In this document: piece after piece, positions 6,694-14,118 of the stretch
How positions within the stretch are numbered: position 1 is the first letter of the stretch
Layout: each line of letters opens with the position of its first letter
Assembly: GCA_045539475.1 (NCBI GenBank)
Contig: JAZQFJ010000023.1
Span: forward strand, 1-21,127
Direction: 5' to 3'
DNA: 21,127 nucleotides
DNA from: SIG480 sp045539475
GTDB lineage: Bacteria; Bacillota; Clostridia; Oscillospirales; JAAYXM01
Notes under the pieces: generated by a model
The model's input: only the letters and a program-made list of their open reading frames with translations
Told to the model about the DNA's origin: nothing
Database searches by the model: none
Made by a program: the position numbers and the translations under genes

Positions 6694-7725
6694 CTATCCT
6701 TTCAAAGCCGCCTTCGCGGCTGTATCTGCAAGTTTACATATAAGGTTTCCGGTTATGTGCGGTAAACCTACGTTTCGCATACATGAGACCTTTGCGTTTG
6801 TTAAAAGGTCGATAATGCTGCAAGAAACTTTCGGCGGAAAAATCGTCGCAAGCTTTTCCGATATTCCTGATTTGTCATGCGATATTAATGTGCTTTTTGC
6901 ACCGGATGAAATAACGCATGCATCGCGGAAAAGAATGCACAATTCGTCAAACACCTCAGACGCACCGTCGCGGTCGCGTTTATCAAGAACTGATATCGCA
7001 CGGAAAATTTCAAGCTCGTCTGCGGTAAGAAGAGCCTTTGCTATATTTACCGCGGTTTCTGTGCAGTCATTGTTTTTTTCATAAACGAGGAAAGAACAAA
7101 TACCTCCGCTCGTTTTTATAAGTTCATCGCGCTCGGCATCAGAAATGCCGGGCATATTTTTGTTTATGACGGATTGCATATCCGAATCCGAAAGAGGAGA
7201 GAGCGCAATATGCGCGGCTCTTGACACTATCGTCGGAAGCAAATCACTTAAATTATAACACAAAATTATAAAAAATGTAAAGAGAGGTGGCTCTTCCAAT
7301 ATTTTTAAAAGAGCATCCTGACATACATGGCTGAGCGTTCCTGCATTGTCTATTATATATACCTTTCGCTCACCGTCATTCGGTCGTAAAAGGGCATTGA
7401 GCTTAACCTCACGTATTACGTTGAGAATTCCTTCCTTTTGAAGGGCTATCCCATATTTTGCGGCATCTGCTTTTATATTCTCGGCATCCAGCTTTATAAT
7501 ATCGGGATGAAACCCGTTTTCGGATTTATAGCATGCATCGCATTTGCCGCACGGTGCGGAATTCCCGGTGCATACTATTGCTCGTGCAAGGAGGTTGGCA
7601 AGAGTTTTCTTTCCGATCCCGCGCTCGCCGGAAATAAGGAGAGCGTGGGGCAGGGCGTTGCGCGCAAAAGCGGAGTCAAGATACGCCTTTGCGCGCTCGT
7701 TTCCGTAAAAACCGTCAAAATTCAT
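6694..7725 (-). CDS. holB: DNA polymerase III delta-prime subunit
   Basis: Part of the clamp-loader complex that places the sliding clamp on DNA. At 343 aa it has the usual length. The AAA+ N-terminal domain has GERGIGKKT (33-41) as a Walker A-like loop, a zinc knuckle at Cys52, 59, 62 and 65, and a Walker B-region segment VYIIDNAGTLS followed by QDALLKILEEPP, a strong clamp-loader signature. SRA replaces the arginine-finger SRC motif. The ATG lies three bases after the darA stop with no clear ribosome site, so translational coupling is likely. Neighbours darA and ricT match the Bacillus order. DnaX is the alternative, but the length and neighbourhood favour delta-prime. Confidence 0.92.
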   Translation of the reverse strand: MNFDGFYGNERAKAYLDSAFARNALPHALLISGERGIGKKTLANLLARAIVCTGNSAPCGKCDACYKSENGFHPDIIKLDAENIKADAAKYGIALQKEGILNVIREVKLNALLRPNDGERKVYIIDNAGTLSHVCQDALLKILEEPPLFTFFIILCYNLSDLLPTIVSRAAHIALSPLSDSDMQSVINKNMPGISDAERDELIKTSGGICSFLVYEKNNDCTETAVNIAKALLTADELEIFRAISVLDKRDRDGASEVFDELCILFRDACVISSGAKSTLISHDKSGISEKLATIFPPKVSCSIIDLLTNAKVSCMRNVGLPHITGNLICKLADTAAKAALKG

Positions 7726-7728
7726 CAG

Positions 7729-8052
7729 TTAGATTTTTTCGAAGCGCTCAACATCCATAACAAAGATGGTTGCGCCGCCGACAGAAACCTCAACGGGAAC
7801 TGTGGGGATCATACCGATGCCGAATTCTGCCGTAGCAGGAACAAGCTGTTTTCTGCTGTGTGAATGCTTGTTTATGATGTCGAGGACATCCTGAAGCTTT
7901 TCGTCGTCTACACCGACCAAAACGGTCGTATTGCCTGTTTTAAGGAATCCGCCCGTCGTTGCAAGCTTCGTGACGGAAAAACCGGACTTTGTGAGATTGG
8001 AAACGACTGTATGAGCGTCGTCCGCGTTGATGATTGCCATTACCATTTTCAT
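7729..8052 (-). CDS. darA: DarA/PstA (YaaQ), cyclic-di-AMP receptor protein
   Basis: A 107-aa PII-like protein. Family members form trimers that bind cyclic di-AMP between subunits; the downstream partner is unknown. The hallmark segment TKLATTGGFLKTGNTT lies at 28-43, and the beta-strand VLVGVDDEKL follows as in Bacillus YaaQ. The frame can be extended to a TTG at 8058, but only the ATG at 8052 has correct spacing (nine bases) from GGGAGG. Its place before holB is the conserved darA-holB-ricT context; yaaR and tmk, usual companions, are missing here. The 60 bases before it carry a small ACGGA/TCCGT hairpin and no convincing promoter, so it is probably read from the femX promoter. Confidence 0.93.
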   Translation of the reverse strand: MKMVMAIINADDAHTVVSNLTKSGFSVTKLATTGGFLKTGNTTVLVGVDDEKLQDVLDIINKHSHSRKQLVPATAEFGIGMIPTVPVEVSVGGATIFVMDVERFEKI

Positions 8053-8112
8053 AATCAATTACCTCCCGGTATTTATATTTGAAACGGAAAATCCGTATTC
8101 ATTACAAACTGC

Positions 8113-9210
8113 CTAAATAAATTCTTTATAAATATCTCTTGAAACGTATATCGGGTTTACGTCAAACTCTGCCGTATCGCCGATTTCGCAAGGAATGTCA
8201 GTTATATCACAGACCGTGTGCGTCATACCTATGTGACCGAGAACCCTTGCGTGCCGTCCGTTTATCTTTACGTATATGCGCTTTCGTGAAAGAATGCGCT
8301 TTATATCGGAGAGAACATAGAAAATCCCGTCGCGGAATCTGTATGTATCTCTTGACTTTTCTGTGCAAAAACCGTCAGCGTATCCGACGGGAATAACTGC
8401 TGTCTTTACGGCACGCTTTGCGGTATATGCACCGCCATATCCTACCTTTGAACCCGGGGACAGCCAGCGTATTTCGCATACGTTGCTCACCAGATGCCCG
8501 ACTCTTGAAAGTCCGCTTCGTCTTGTTTTGCATGCGATTCTGCCGGTGAATGCAGAGCCGATTCTTACCGCATTCCCGAGCGGCTCACGAAATCTGAAAA
8601 GATATGCGGAGTTGGCAAAATGAACCATACCGCAGTCAATGCCGCGTGCTTCAAGCTCACTGCAGAGCGAGAGAAAAGTGTCAGTCTGCCGTTCTGTTAC
8701 CCGGCGGCTTTTAAAAGCCGATGTCAGATGGGTATAAATGCCACATGGAGAAAGTGACGGAAAGCTCGTATGAACAGAAGCAATCTGCTCAGGATCGGAC
8801 GGGGCAAAGCCGTAGCGCCCCATGCCGGTGTCAACCTTTATATGAACTCGGGCGAGTTTCTCCTTTTCAAGAGCAACCCTGTTCGCGGCAACAGCGGCAT
8901 CCGTGCTGCCTATTGTCAGAATAACATCGTTTTCAATAAGGGCTGAGACTTCATCAGAGAGAGCTGTTGAGCGCAGCATGAGAATATCGGTATCGGGAAG
9001 CTCTTTCTTCTTTATTTCGAGGGCATCGGAAACATCCGTCACGGCAAAGTGCCGTATGCCGCAGGAATGGAGAATGGAAACATATTCCGAAAGACCGAAG
9101 CCGTAGCCGTGTCCTTTAACAACCGCAAAAACGGTTGCATCGCCGGCTCTGGAAATGATTTCTCGTGCGTTCTGCTCAATCTTTTCTCGTTCAATGATAA
9201 ATGAAGTCAT
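8113..9210 (-). CDS. alr: Alanine racemase-like PLP enzyme (fold type III)
   Basis: Alanine racemase makes D-Ala for the peptidoglycan stem. The PLP lysine is Lys32 in AVVKGHGYGFG, a variant of the usual AVVKANAYGHG. The second catalytic base is Tyr258 in SKVGYGGAY. HIKVDTGMGRYGF (123-135) and VHFANSAY (196-203) are further family landmarks. At 365 aa it has normal length, but several normally strict positions differ: RPGI.LYG appears as RIGSAFTGR and the late CMDQ motif as IGMTHTVCD. It could therefore be a divergent Alr or an amino-acid racemase of altered specificity. It sits 18 bases after the FemX-like gene, so a peptidoglycan role is likely. The ribosome site is weak. Confidence 0.88.
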   Translation of the reverse strand: MTSFIIEREKIEQNAREIISRAGDATVFAVVKGHGYGFGLSEYVSILHSCGIRHFAVTDVSDALEIKKKELPDTDILMLRSTALSDEVSALIENDVILTIGSTDAAVAANRVALEKEKLARVHIKVDTGMGRYGFAPSDPEQIASVHTSFPSLSPCGIYTHLTSAFKSRRVTERQTDTFLSLCSELEARGIDCGMVHFANSAYLFRFREPLGNAVRIGSAFTGRIACKTRRSGLSRVGHLVSNVCEIRWLSPGSKVGYGGAYTAKRAVKTAVIPVGYADGFCTEKSRDTYRFRDGIFYVLSDIKRILSRKRIYVKINGRHARVLGHIGMTHTVCDITDIPCEIGDTAEFDVNPIYVSRDIYKEFI

Positions 9211-9228
9211 TTATAACACATCTTTTCT

Positions 9229-10287
9229 CTATTTGTGATGCTTTAACATAAAGAGCTGTTTGCGGAGCTTTCTGTAAATGAATTCGCCCTTTTCAATCAT
9301 AAAGTTGATCGGTTTGTTGAATATATAATCATATTCACCGCAAAACTCGACGAGGTCACCGTTAAATCCTTTTTTGAATCGGTACAAACCGTAAAGCGGA
9401 TTGTCCTCGGAAAGATCTCCCGAAACGCCACGGAAGTCGTAGATGCGGCAACCAAGCTCCACTGCCCACTGTATCATATGCCACTGAAGCAGGTAGTTAG
9501 GCATAAAGTTGCGATATTTGTTTGACGATGCGCCGTACAGATACCAGACCTTGTCGCCGTAATGTATCGCAAGAGTGCCGGCAATCGGGATATCACCGGA
9601 ATATGCCATGTAAAGCCTGCAATTCTCACCGAGATTTTTGAGCATATTTTCAAAATATTCGCGGTTTCTTACAACAAAGCCATCGCGGACACCCGTTTCA
9701 AGCATCATATCGGAAAAATCGCCGACTGCTTCAAGTCCGCAAAGCTTAACCTCAACGCCCTTGCGCTCTGCAACACGTATATTGTAGCGTGTTTTTGAAT
9801 GGAAGGATGCCATAAGATCTTCTGTATCGCGGCCTTCAACATCAAGACGGAAAACGAAACGAGGTTGAATGCCTGAAAAGTTCTTTCCCGTATCGCGGTG
9901 GCGAAAGCCGAGGCTTGTCATAATATCTGCAAACTCAGTGTCGGTAAGAACGACATCGGGATCAAGCTTGAAAACATATGCGCGGTATTTTGATGCAAGC
10001 TTTTTTGCGCCGTCTAAAAGCTCTGTGAGAGTCGCTTTGTCGTGAATGTCACATACCGGGGCGCGTGCCGCATACATAATGCTGTAGGGAAGAGAGGGAG
10101 CGCGGCGGATAAGAACAGACATTGCGCCGCGGATAGCTCCGTCCTCAGCGCGGACTATTATTCCTTCCCAGGTCCATTCGGGCTTTTGCTTGCTCCATGC
10201 ATGGGATTGAAGGAAATGCCCTTTGGGATGCGCGGCAACAAAAGCTTCATATTCTTCAAGTGTTTCTTTGGTGACAAACTCGACCAT
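9229..10287 (-). CDS. FemX/FemAB-type aminoacyltransferase (peptidoglycan cross-bridge)
   Basis: A member of the FemABX family, which adds amino acids from aminoacyl-tRNA to the stem peptide of lipid-linked peptidoglycan precursors on the inner membrane face. The 352-aa protein shows the double GNAT-like fold landmarks: GHFLQSHAWS (23-32), the ASFHSKTRYNIRVAERKGV segment in the middle, MPNYLLQWHMIQWA, and the late YDFRGVSG motif. It ends in a basic stretch. The amino acid it adds cannot be told from sequence. It is the first gene of the femX-alr-darA-holB-ricT unit, with ribosome site GGAGG five bases before the ATG and a strong promoter upstream. Confidence 0.9.
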   Translation of the reverse strand: MVEFVTKETLEEYEAFVAAHPKGHFLQSHAWSKQKPEWTWEGIIVRAEDGAIRGAMSVLIRRAPSLPYSIMYAARAPVCDIHDKATLTELLDGAKKLASKYRAYVFKLDPDVVLTDTEFADIMTSLGFRHRDTGKNFSGIQPRFVFRLDVEGRDTEDLMASFHSKTRYNIRVAERKGVEVKLCGLEAVGDFSDMMLETGVRDGFVVRNREYFENMLKNLGENCRLYMAYSGDIPIAGTLAIHYGDKVWYLYGASSNKYRNFMPNYLLQWHMIQWAVELGCRIYDFRGVSGDLSEDNPLYGLYRFKKGFNGDLVEFCGEYDYIFNKPINFMIEKGEFIYRKLRKQLFMLKHHK

Positions 10288-10315
10288 AAGAACCTCCGGT
10301 TAATATCTTAATAAA

Positions 10316-10333
10316 TTGAATACACTTATTCAA
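10316..10333. promoter_or_regulatory. 18-bp palindromic operator candidate at the femX start site
   Basis: TTGAATA-CACT-TATTCAA is a perfect 7-4-7 inverted repeat. It begins five bases downstream of the minus-strand -10 box, so it covers the expected transcription start of femX. A bound repressor there would block initiation. The protein that reads it is unknown; the divergent ROK regulator is the nearest candidate. Confidence 0.55.
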
Positions 10334-10337
10334 CAAT

Positions 10338-10366
10338 ATTATAACATATTTTTTTTCGGCTTACAA
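10338..10366 (-). promoter_or_regulatory. Sigma-A promoter of the femX-alr-darA-holB-ricT unit
   Basis: On the minus strand TTGTAA (10361-10366), a 17-base spacer and a perfect TATAAT (10338-10343) precede the femX ATG by about 50 bases. The 199-base intergenic region 10288-10486 holds this promoter, the palindrome at 10316-10333 and the divergent ROK promoter. Confidence 0.8.
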
Positions 10367-10433
10367 GAAGAAATTACATACTTACCGCAAAAAAATACAA
10401 AAAATATTGTAACACATTAAATTAATATTTTAT

Positions 10434-10462
10434 TTGTGTTTTTTTTGATTTTATGTTATTAT
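10434..10462 (+). promoter_or_regulatory. Sigma-A promoter of the ROK regulator gene
   Basis: TTGTGT (10434-10439), a 17-base spacer and TATTAT (10457-10462), in very AT-rich DNA, lie 24 bases before the ATG, which has a GGGGGG ribosome site. The separation from the femX -35 box is about 70 bases, so one protein could influence both promoters. Confidence 0.6.
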
Positions 10463-10486
10463 ATATGAAAGAACGGGGGGATAGAT

Positions 10487-11632
10487 ATGTTTGACAATGT
10501 AGGAAACGTAAGGTTTATGCAAAAGCTCAACCGCGAAAAGGCGCTCGGCTATATTCGTAAGAACAGCCCGGTGTCGAGAAATGAGCTTGCAAAGATTACG
10601 GGGCTGAGTCTTTCCTCCATAACTAATATAATAAACTTTTTTATTGATTCAAATCTCGTTACGGAAACAGGAAGGATAAAAAACGCGGGCGCAGGACGGC
10701 GCGCCGTTATGCTTGAATTTAATGCAGGCGCATATTCTCTCATCGCAATAAATATAGAGCCGTATGAAGCAACTGTTTCAATCACCGACCTTGTCGGGGG
10801 AATTTTAGAGAGCGTAAGCGTTGAAATATCAGGAAAAGAAGCGGCTGATAAGGTGATTTCCGTTATTGAAGAGCGGGTTGTGACGATCATTCGCAAGCGC
10901 AGTGATGTAAAGGCGATAGGCTTTGCGGTGTCCGGTCACGTTTCTTCCGACGGAAAAGTCAGCTCAAGCATCATGAACTGGGACAGAGTTGATGTGAAAT
11001 CACGTTTTGAAAAGCGTTTTGGAATGCCTGTTTACATATCGAATAACACGAAGACCAAAGGGTTGTGGACGATTCGCGCGCTGAATGATGAAATGCATAA
11101 GAATATCGTTTTCCTTGATATGTCCTCCGACGGAATAGGTATAATAAACGCATATGAAGGAGAGATAAATGCCGCTGTTGCGGGGGAATTCGGGCATACG
11201 GTAATTTCCGCCGCGGACGGTGAGCTTCGCTGTCTTGAAAATGTTTGCAATGTGCGGTACATCGAGGCTCACCACAAGGAGCTTTCGGGCGAGCCTGTGC
11301 CGATTTCAGATATACATAAACGCGCGTGCGGCGGAAACAAAATCGCCCGCCGCGTAATTGATGAAGCCTGCGGATATATGAGCGCGGCAATTATTAATCT
11401 CATTATGATGTTTGAGCCGGACCTCATTATCGTTAACGCATCAGAGCTTTTTGAGATAGAGCCGATGTATAACGCCGCAATTGACCTTGCGGTTTCGCAC
11501 ACCGCGCGCCTTGCGATGAAAACGCCGGAGTTTAAGAAGGTGTTTGTTGCCTCTGCCCAGTCCGCGCAGGGCGCGGCGCAAATAGCCGCCGACGAGCTTT
11601 TCGGCATTTCCGCTCCGGATGATATTTTGTAA
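10487..11632 (+). CDS. ROK-family transcriptional regulator with degenerate sugar/zinc motifs
   Basis: A 381-aa regulator. A winged helix-turn-helix (about 15-62, with SRNELAKITGLSLSSITNII) is followed by a ROK/actin-like ATPase-fold domain. ROK repressors of the XylR/NagC kind sense sugars. Here the sensing core is altered. The glycan-contacting ND.N motif reads NNTK (186-189). The glycine-rich phosphate loop of ROK kinases is lost, so no kinase activity is expected. After GEFGHT (233-238) the metal-binding CxCGxxGC segment is reduced to two cysteines (249, 254). It may respond to another ligand or none. It is divergent from the femX unit and monocistronic. An inverted repeat follows about 50 bases after its stop. 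Confidence 0.88.
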   Translation: MFDNVGNVRFMQKLNREKALGYIRKNSPVSRNELAKITGLSLSSITNIINFFIDSNLVTETGRIKNAGAGRRAVMLEFNAGAYSLIAINIEPYEATVSITDLVGGILESVSVEISGKEAADKVISVIEERVVTIIRKRSDVKAIGFAVSGHVSSDGKVSSSIMNWDRVDVKSRFEKRFGMPVYISNNTKTKGLWTIRALNDEMHKNIVFLDMSSDGIGIINAYEGEINAAVAGEFGHTVISAADGELRCLENVCNVRYIEAHHKELSGEPVPISDIHKRACGGNKIARRVIDEACGYMSAAIINLIMMFEPDLIIVNASELFEIEPMYNAAIDLAVSHTARLAMKTPEFKKVFVASAQSAQGAAQIAADELFGISAPDDIL

Positions 11633-11679
11633 TACGAAACATGAAAAATAACATTTGAGCAGATAAACGCCAATTAATG

Positions 11680-11717
11680 AAGGGATTGCAACAAAATTCA
11701 TTTAGCTGCAATCCCTT
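11680..11717. terminator. Inverted repeat between convergent genes, possible bidirectional terminator
   Basis: Perfect 11-bp arms AAGGGATTGCA (11680-11690) and TGCAATCCCTT (11707-11717) with a 16-base loop, lying between the ROK gene (plus) and the end of the redox operon (minus). Neither side has a proper T-run directly after the stem, so termination may be inefficient or Rho-assisted. The rest of 11633-11785 shows no gene. Confidence 0.5.
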
Positions 11718-11785
11718 GAATTATATAGCCTTTTTGTGTTCTAAAGTGTTTTTACAGTCCCTGTCCTTTATATCCGTCACAGAGC

Positions 11786-13390
11786 TTATATATTCTCCTG
11801 TGTTGTATAATTCGGTAAAAGCTTGGGAGAGACGGTATCGGTGAAGATACCTGCAGAGTCAAGTTCCTGCGCAAACCTTTCGATATGCGCAAGCGTAAGC
11901 TTTCCGGGCTTTGCTTCCTTCGCGGCTTTTGCCGCACTCTGACCGGCACTGCGACCGAAAACAATGATATCAAGAAGAGAATTACCCATAAGGCGGTTTC
12001 TGCCGTGAATTCCGCCGACAACCTCGCCTGCGGCAAAGAGATTGTTGATATTTGTTGTCATACAGTCAGGCGTGATATCGAGTCCACCGTTCTGGTAGTG
12101 CAGAGTCGGGAACACAAGAATAGGCTCCTTGCGTATATCAATGCCGTACTTTGCAAACATTCTCATCATTGCAGGAATGCGTGCCTCAATTGTGCCTTCT
12201 CCGCCGATTGCTTCAATCATCGGAGTGTCAAGCCAAATGCCTTTACCGCGTCCTGTGTCAATGCCGTTGTTGCGGTCTGAGCATTCGCGGATGATAGAAG
12301 CTGCCGCAACATCACGGGTTTCAAGCGGATGCATAAAAACCTCACCGTTTACGTTAACGAGCTTTGCACCGAGAGAGCGGACCTTTTCCGTAACGAGCGC
12401 ACCGAAAATCTGCTCGGGATATGCAACGCCTGTGGGATGATACTGGAGGGTGTCTGCGTAAAGAAGCTTTGCACCTGCACGGTATCCGAGAACAAGGCCG
12501 TCTGCCGTTGCACCGTAGTGGTTTGAGGTCGGGAAGCCCTGATAATGCATTCTTCCGGCTCCGCCGGTTGCGATTATCACCGTCTTTGCTTTGGCAACAA
12601 GAAGCTCTTTCGTTTCCATATTCATAAGCACGGCGCCTGCAGCATTGCCGTTGGTGTCTAAAATAAGCTCAATTGCGGCAGTGAAGTCAATTACCGGAAT
12701 CTGTCGGTTTAGAACCTCATCACGCAGGGTGCGCATGATTTCTGCACCGGAATAGTCCTTTGCTGCGTGCATGCGCTTGCGTGAAGTTCCGCCGCCGTGG
12801 GTTGTAATCATGGTTCCGTCTGCTTCCTTGTCAAACTCAACTCCAAGGTCGGAAAGCCATGCAATGGCCTCCGGCGCTTCACAGACGAGCTTGGAAAGAA
12901 GCTCACGTTTTGCGGCAAAGTGTCCGCCGCCGAAAGCGTCAACAAAGTGAATTGCGGGGGAGTCGTTTGGTTTGTCTGCCGCCTGAATTCCGCCTTCTGC
13001 CATCATTGTATTGGCATCGCCGATGCGGAGTTTTGTGACGATCATAACGTCAGCGCCTGCTTTGTGTGCTTCAATTGCGGCAGACGCACCGGCTCCGCCG
13101 CCTCCTATGATAAGAACATCGGTTTCATAATCCGGCTTTTCAAGGTTTATATCCTTTGAGGAAATGCGGCTGTGCGCCTGAAGAATTTCTGCAAGCTCCG
13201 TGGGAACCTTCTCGCCTTTGTTCGGACCGACGGTAAGAGTGACGAACTCGTCCTTTCTGTAATCGGGATGGTAGGTGGAAAGAAGGTCTTCCTTCTGCTG
13301 TGCTGTCATACGCTCAGGTTCGAGTGCGATATTCTTTTCTCTTGCAGCTTCAACGGCGGCAAGTGATTTTTTCAAGTTATCAGGATACAT
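11786..13390 (-). CDS. Soluble fumarate reductase-type flavoprotein subunit (FrdA/TfrA-like)
   Basis: A 534-aa FAD enzyme of the succinate dehydrogenase/fumarate reductase family. The FAD dinucleotide motif GGGGAG is at 96-101. The residues that bind and protonate C4-dicarboxylates are all present: His318 (YHPTG), Glu335 (VTE), Arg359 (TRD), His431 (HYQNGG) and Arg466 (GRNRL). In the flavin-attachment segment Asn127 (DANTMMAEGG) stands where membrane enzymes have the His that binds FAD covalently, so FAD is probably non-covalent. About 90 residues precede the FAD fold, an unusual extension. The ATG at 13390 is nine bases after AAGGAGG; a GTG at 13399 abuts it. It is the last gene of the operon, and no membrane-anchor gene follows. 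An enoate other than fumarate is possible as substrate. Confidence 0.88.
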   Translation of the reverse strand: MYPDNLKKSLAAVEAAREKNIALEPERMTAQQKEDLLSTYHPDYRKDEFVTLTVGPNKGEKVPTELAEILQAHSRISSKDINLEKPDYETDVLIIGGGGAGASAAIEAHKAGADVMIVTKLRIGDANTMMAEGGIQAADKPNDSPAIHFVDAFGGGHFAAKRELLSKLVCEAPEAIAWLSDLGVEFDKEADGTMITTHGGGTSRKRMHAAKDYSGAEIMRTLRDEVLNRQIPVIDFTAAIELILDTNGNAAGAVLMNMETKELLVAKAKTVIIATGGAGRMHYQGFPTSNHYGATADGLVLGYRAGAKLLYADTLQYHPTGVAYPEQIFGALVTEKVRSLGAKLVNVNGEVFMHPLETRDVAAASIIRECSDRNNGIDTGRGKGIWLDTPMIEAIGGEGTIEARIPAMMRMFAKYGIDIRKEPILVFPTLHYQNGGLDITPDCMTTNINNLFAAGEVVGGIHGRNRLMGNSLLDIIVFGRSAGQSAAKAAKEAKPGKLTLAHIERFAQELDSAGIFTDTVSPKLLPNYTTQENI

Positions 13391-13404
13391 TCTGCTCACC
13401 CTCC

Positions 13405-14079
13405 TTATTCTTCGATTTCGCGGTTGTTGTAAAGCTCTTTTATTTCCTCAATTGGCTTTTGCATAAGAGCTTCAATCAGGTCCTTGAAATCGCCGTTTTT
13501 GATTTCCTTAACTCGGTCCTCGAGATGACCGCAACCGGGGGCGAGGTATTTGCCGTTGATTCTCCGAGCGAGCATTGCAACTTGAGGATGGGAAATTCCG
13601 GCGGGGCATCTGGATGAGCATACGCCGCACATTACACAGTCAAAAGACTCCTCAGCGCATTTTTCAAAATCACCGCGCTGTGCATAAGCAATATACTGCA
13701 TAACATTAAGCTCCTGCGTACAGCTCTTCGTGCAGGCATTGCAACCGATGCACGCGTAAATTTCCGGATAAAGCTGCATCATTATTGATTGATCTGTGGG
13801 GATTTTTTCAATATCATAGCCTTGCTTTACAAGCGGGAAGAACGGGAGAGTTGCTATGTACATATTATTTTCGACCTGCGTCTGGCAGGCAAGACAAGCC
13901 TTCAGCTCGCGATCGCCCTTGATGCGGTAAATCGTAGCGCACGCACCGCAGAAGCCGTTGCGGCAACCGCATCCGCGCACAAGCTGATATCCGGCATATT
14001 CCATTGCGGTCATAATCGTCAGATTCCCGGGAACGGAATACTTTTTGCCAAATATAAAAACATCAACAAAATTTTCCAT
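13405..14079 (-). CDS. Iron-sulfur subunit, FrdB/TfrB-like (2Fe-2S plus two 4Fe-4S)
   Basis: A 224-aa electron carrier. The N-terminal ferredoxin fold binds [2Fe-2S] through Cys37, 39, 44, 47 and Cys62 or 65 (GCGCRNGFCGAC, ACLAC). The C-terminal half has two CxxCxxCxxxC clusters (110-120 and 148-158), the second followed by Pro as in HdrC and SdhB. Methanogen thiol:fumarate reductase subunit TfrB joins an SdhB-like part to a CCG domain; here the CCG domain is absent and is found instead in the separate hdrB product of the same operon. It should pass electrons to the flavoprotein encoded 14 bases downstream. The ATG at 14079 is eight bases after AAGGG; the GTG at 14088 has no spacing. Confidence 0.88.
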   Translation of the reverse strand: MENFVDVFIFGKKYSVPGNLTIMTAMEYAGYQLVRGCGCRNGFCGACATIYRIKGDRELKACLACQTQVENNMYIATLPFFPLVKQGYDIEKIPTDQSIMMQLYPEIYACIGCNACTKSCTQELNVMQYIAYAQRGDFEKCAEESFDCVMCGVCSSRCPAGISHPQVAMLARRINGKYLAPGCGHLEDRVKEIKNGDFKDLIEALMQKPIEEIKELYNNREIEE

Positions 14080-14118
14080 GTTTGTCACCCTTATCTTTCT
14101 ATCTCAAAACTGTATGCT

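Noticed and set aside
8080..8100. Small ACGGA/TCCGT hairpin between alr and darA as a terminator
   Set aside because: The stem has only five pairs with a three-base loop and no T-run, so it is unlikely to end transcription.
13391..13399. GTG start for the FrdA-like gene, and similar upstream starts for the FrdB-like, PPTase, DarA and HdrA genes
   Set aside because: In four of the five cases the upstream codon directly abuts the Shine-Dalgarno sequence, and for DarA the TTG is only three bases from it, too close for initiation. The downstream ATG is 8-12 bases away and fits better.
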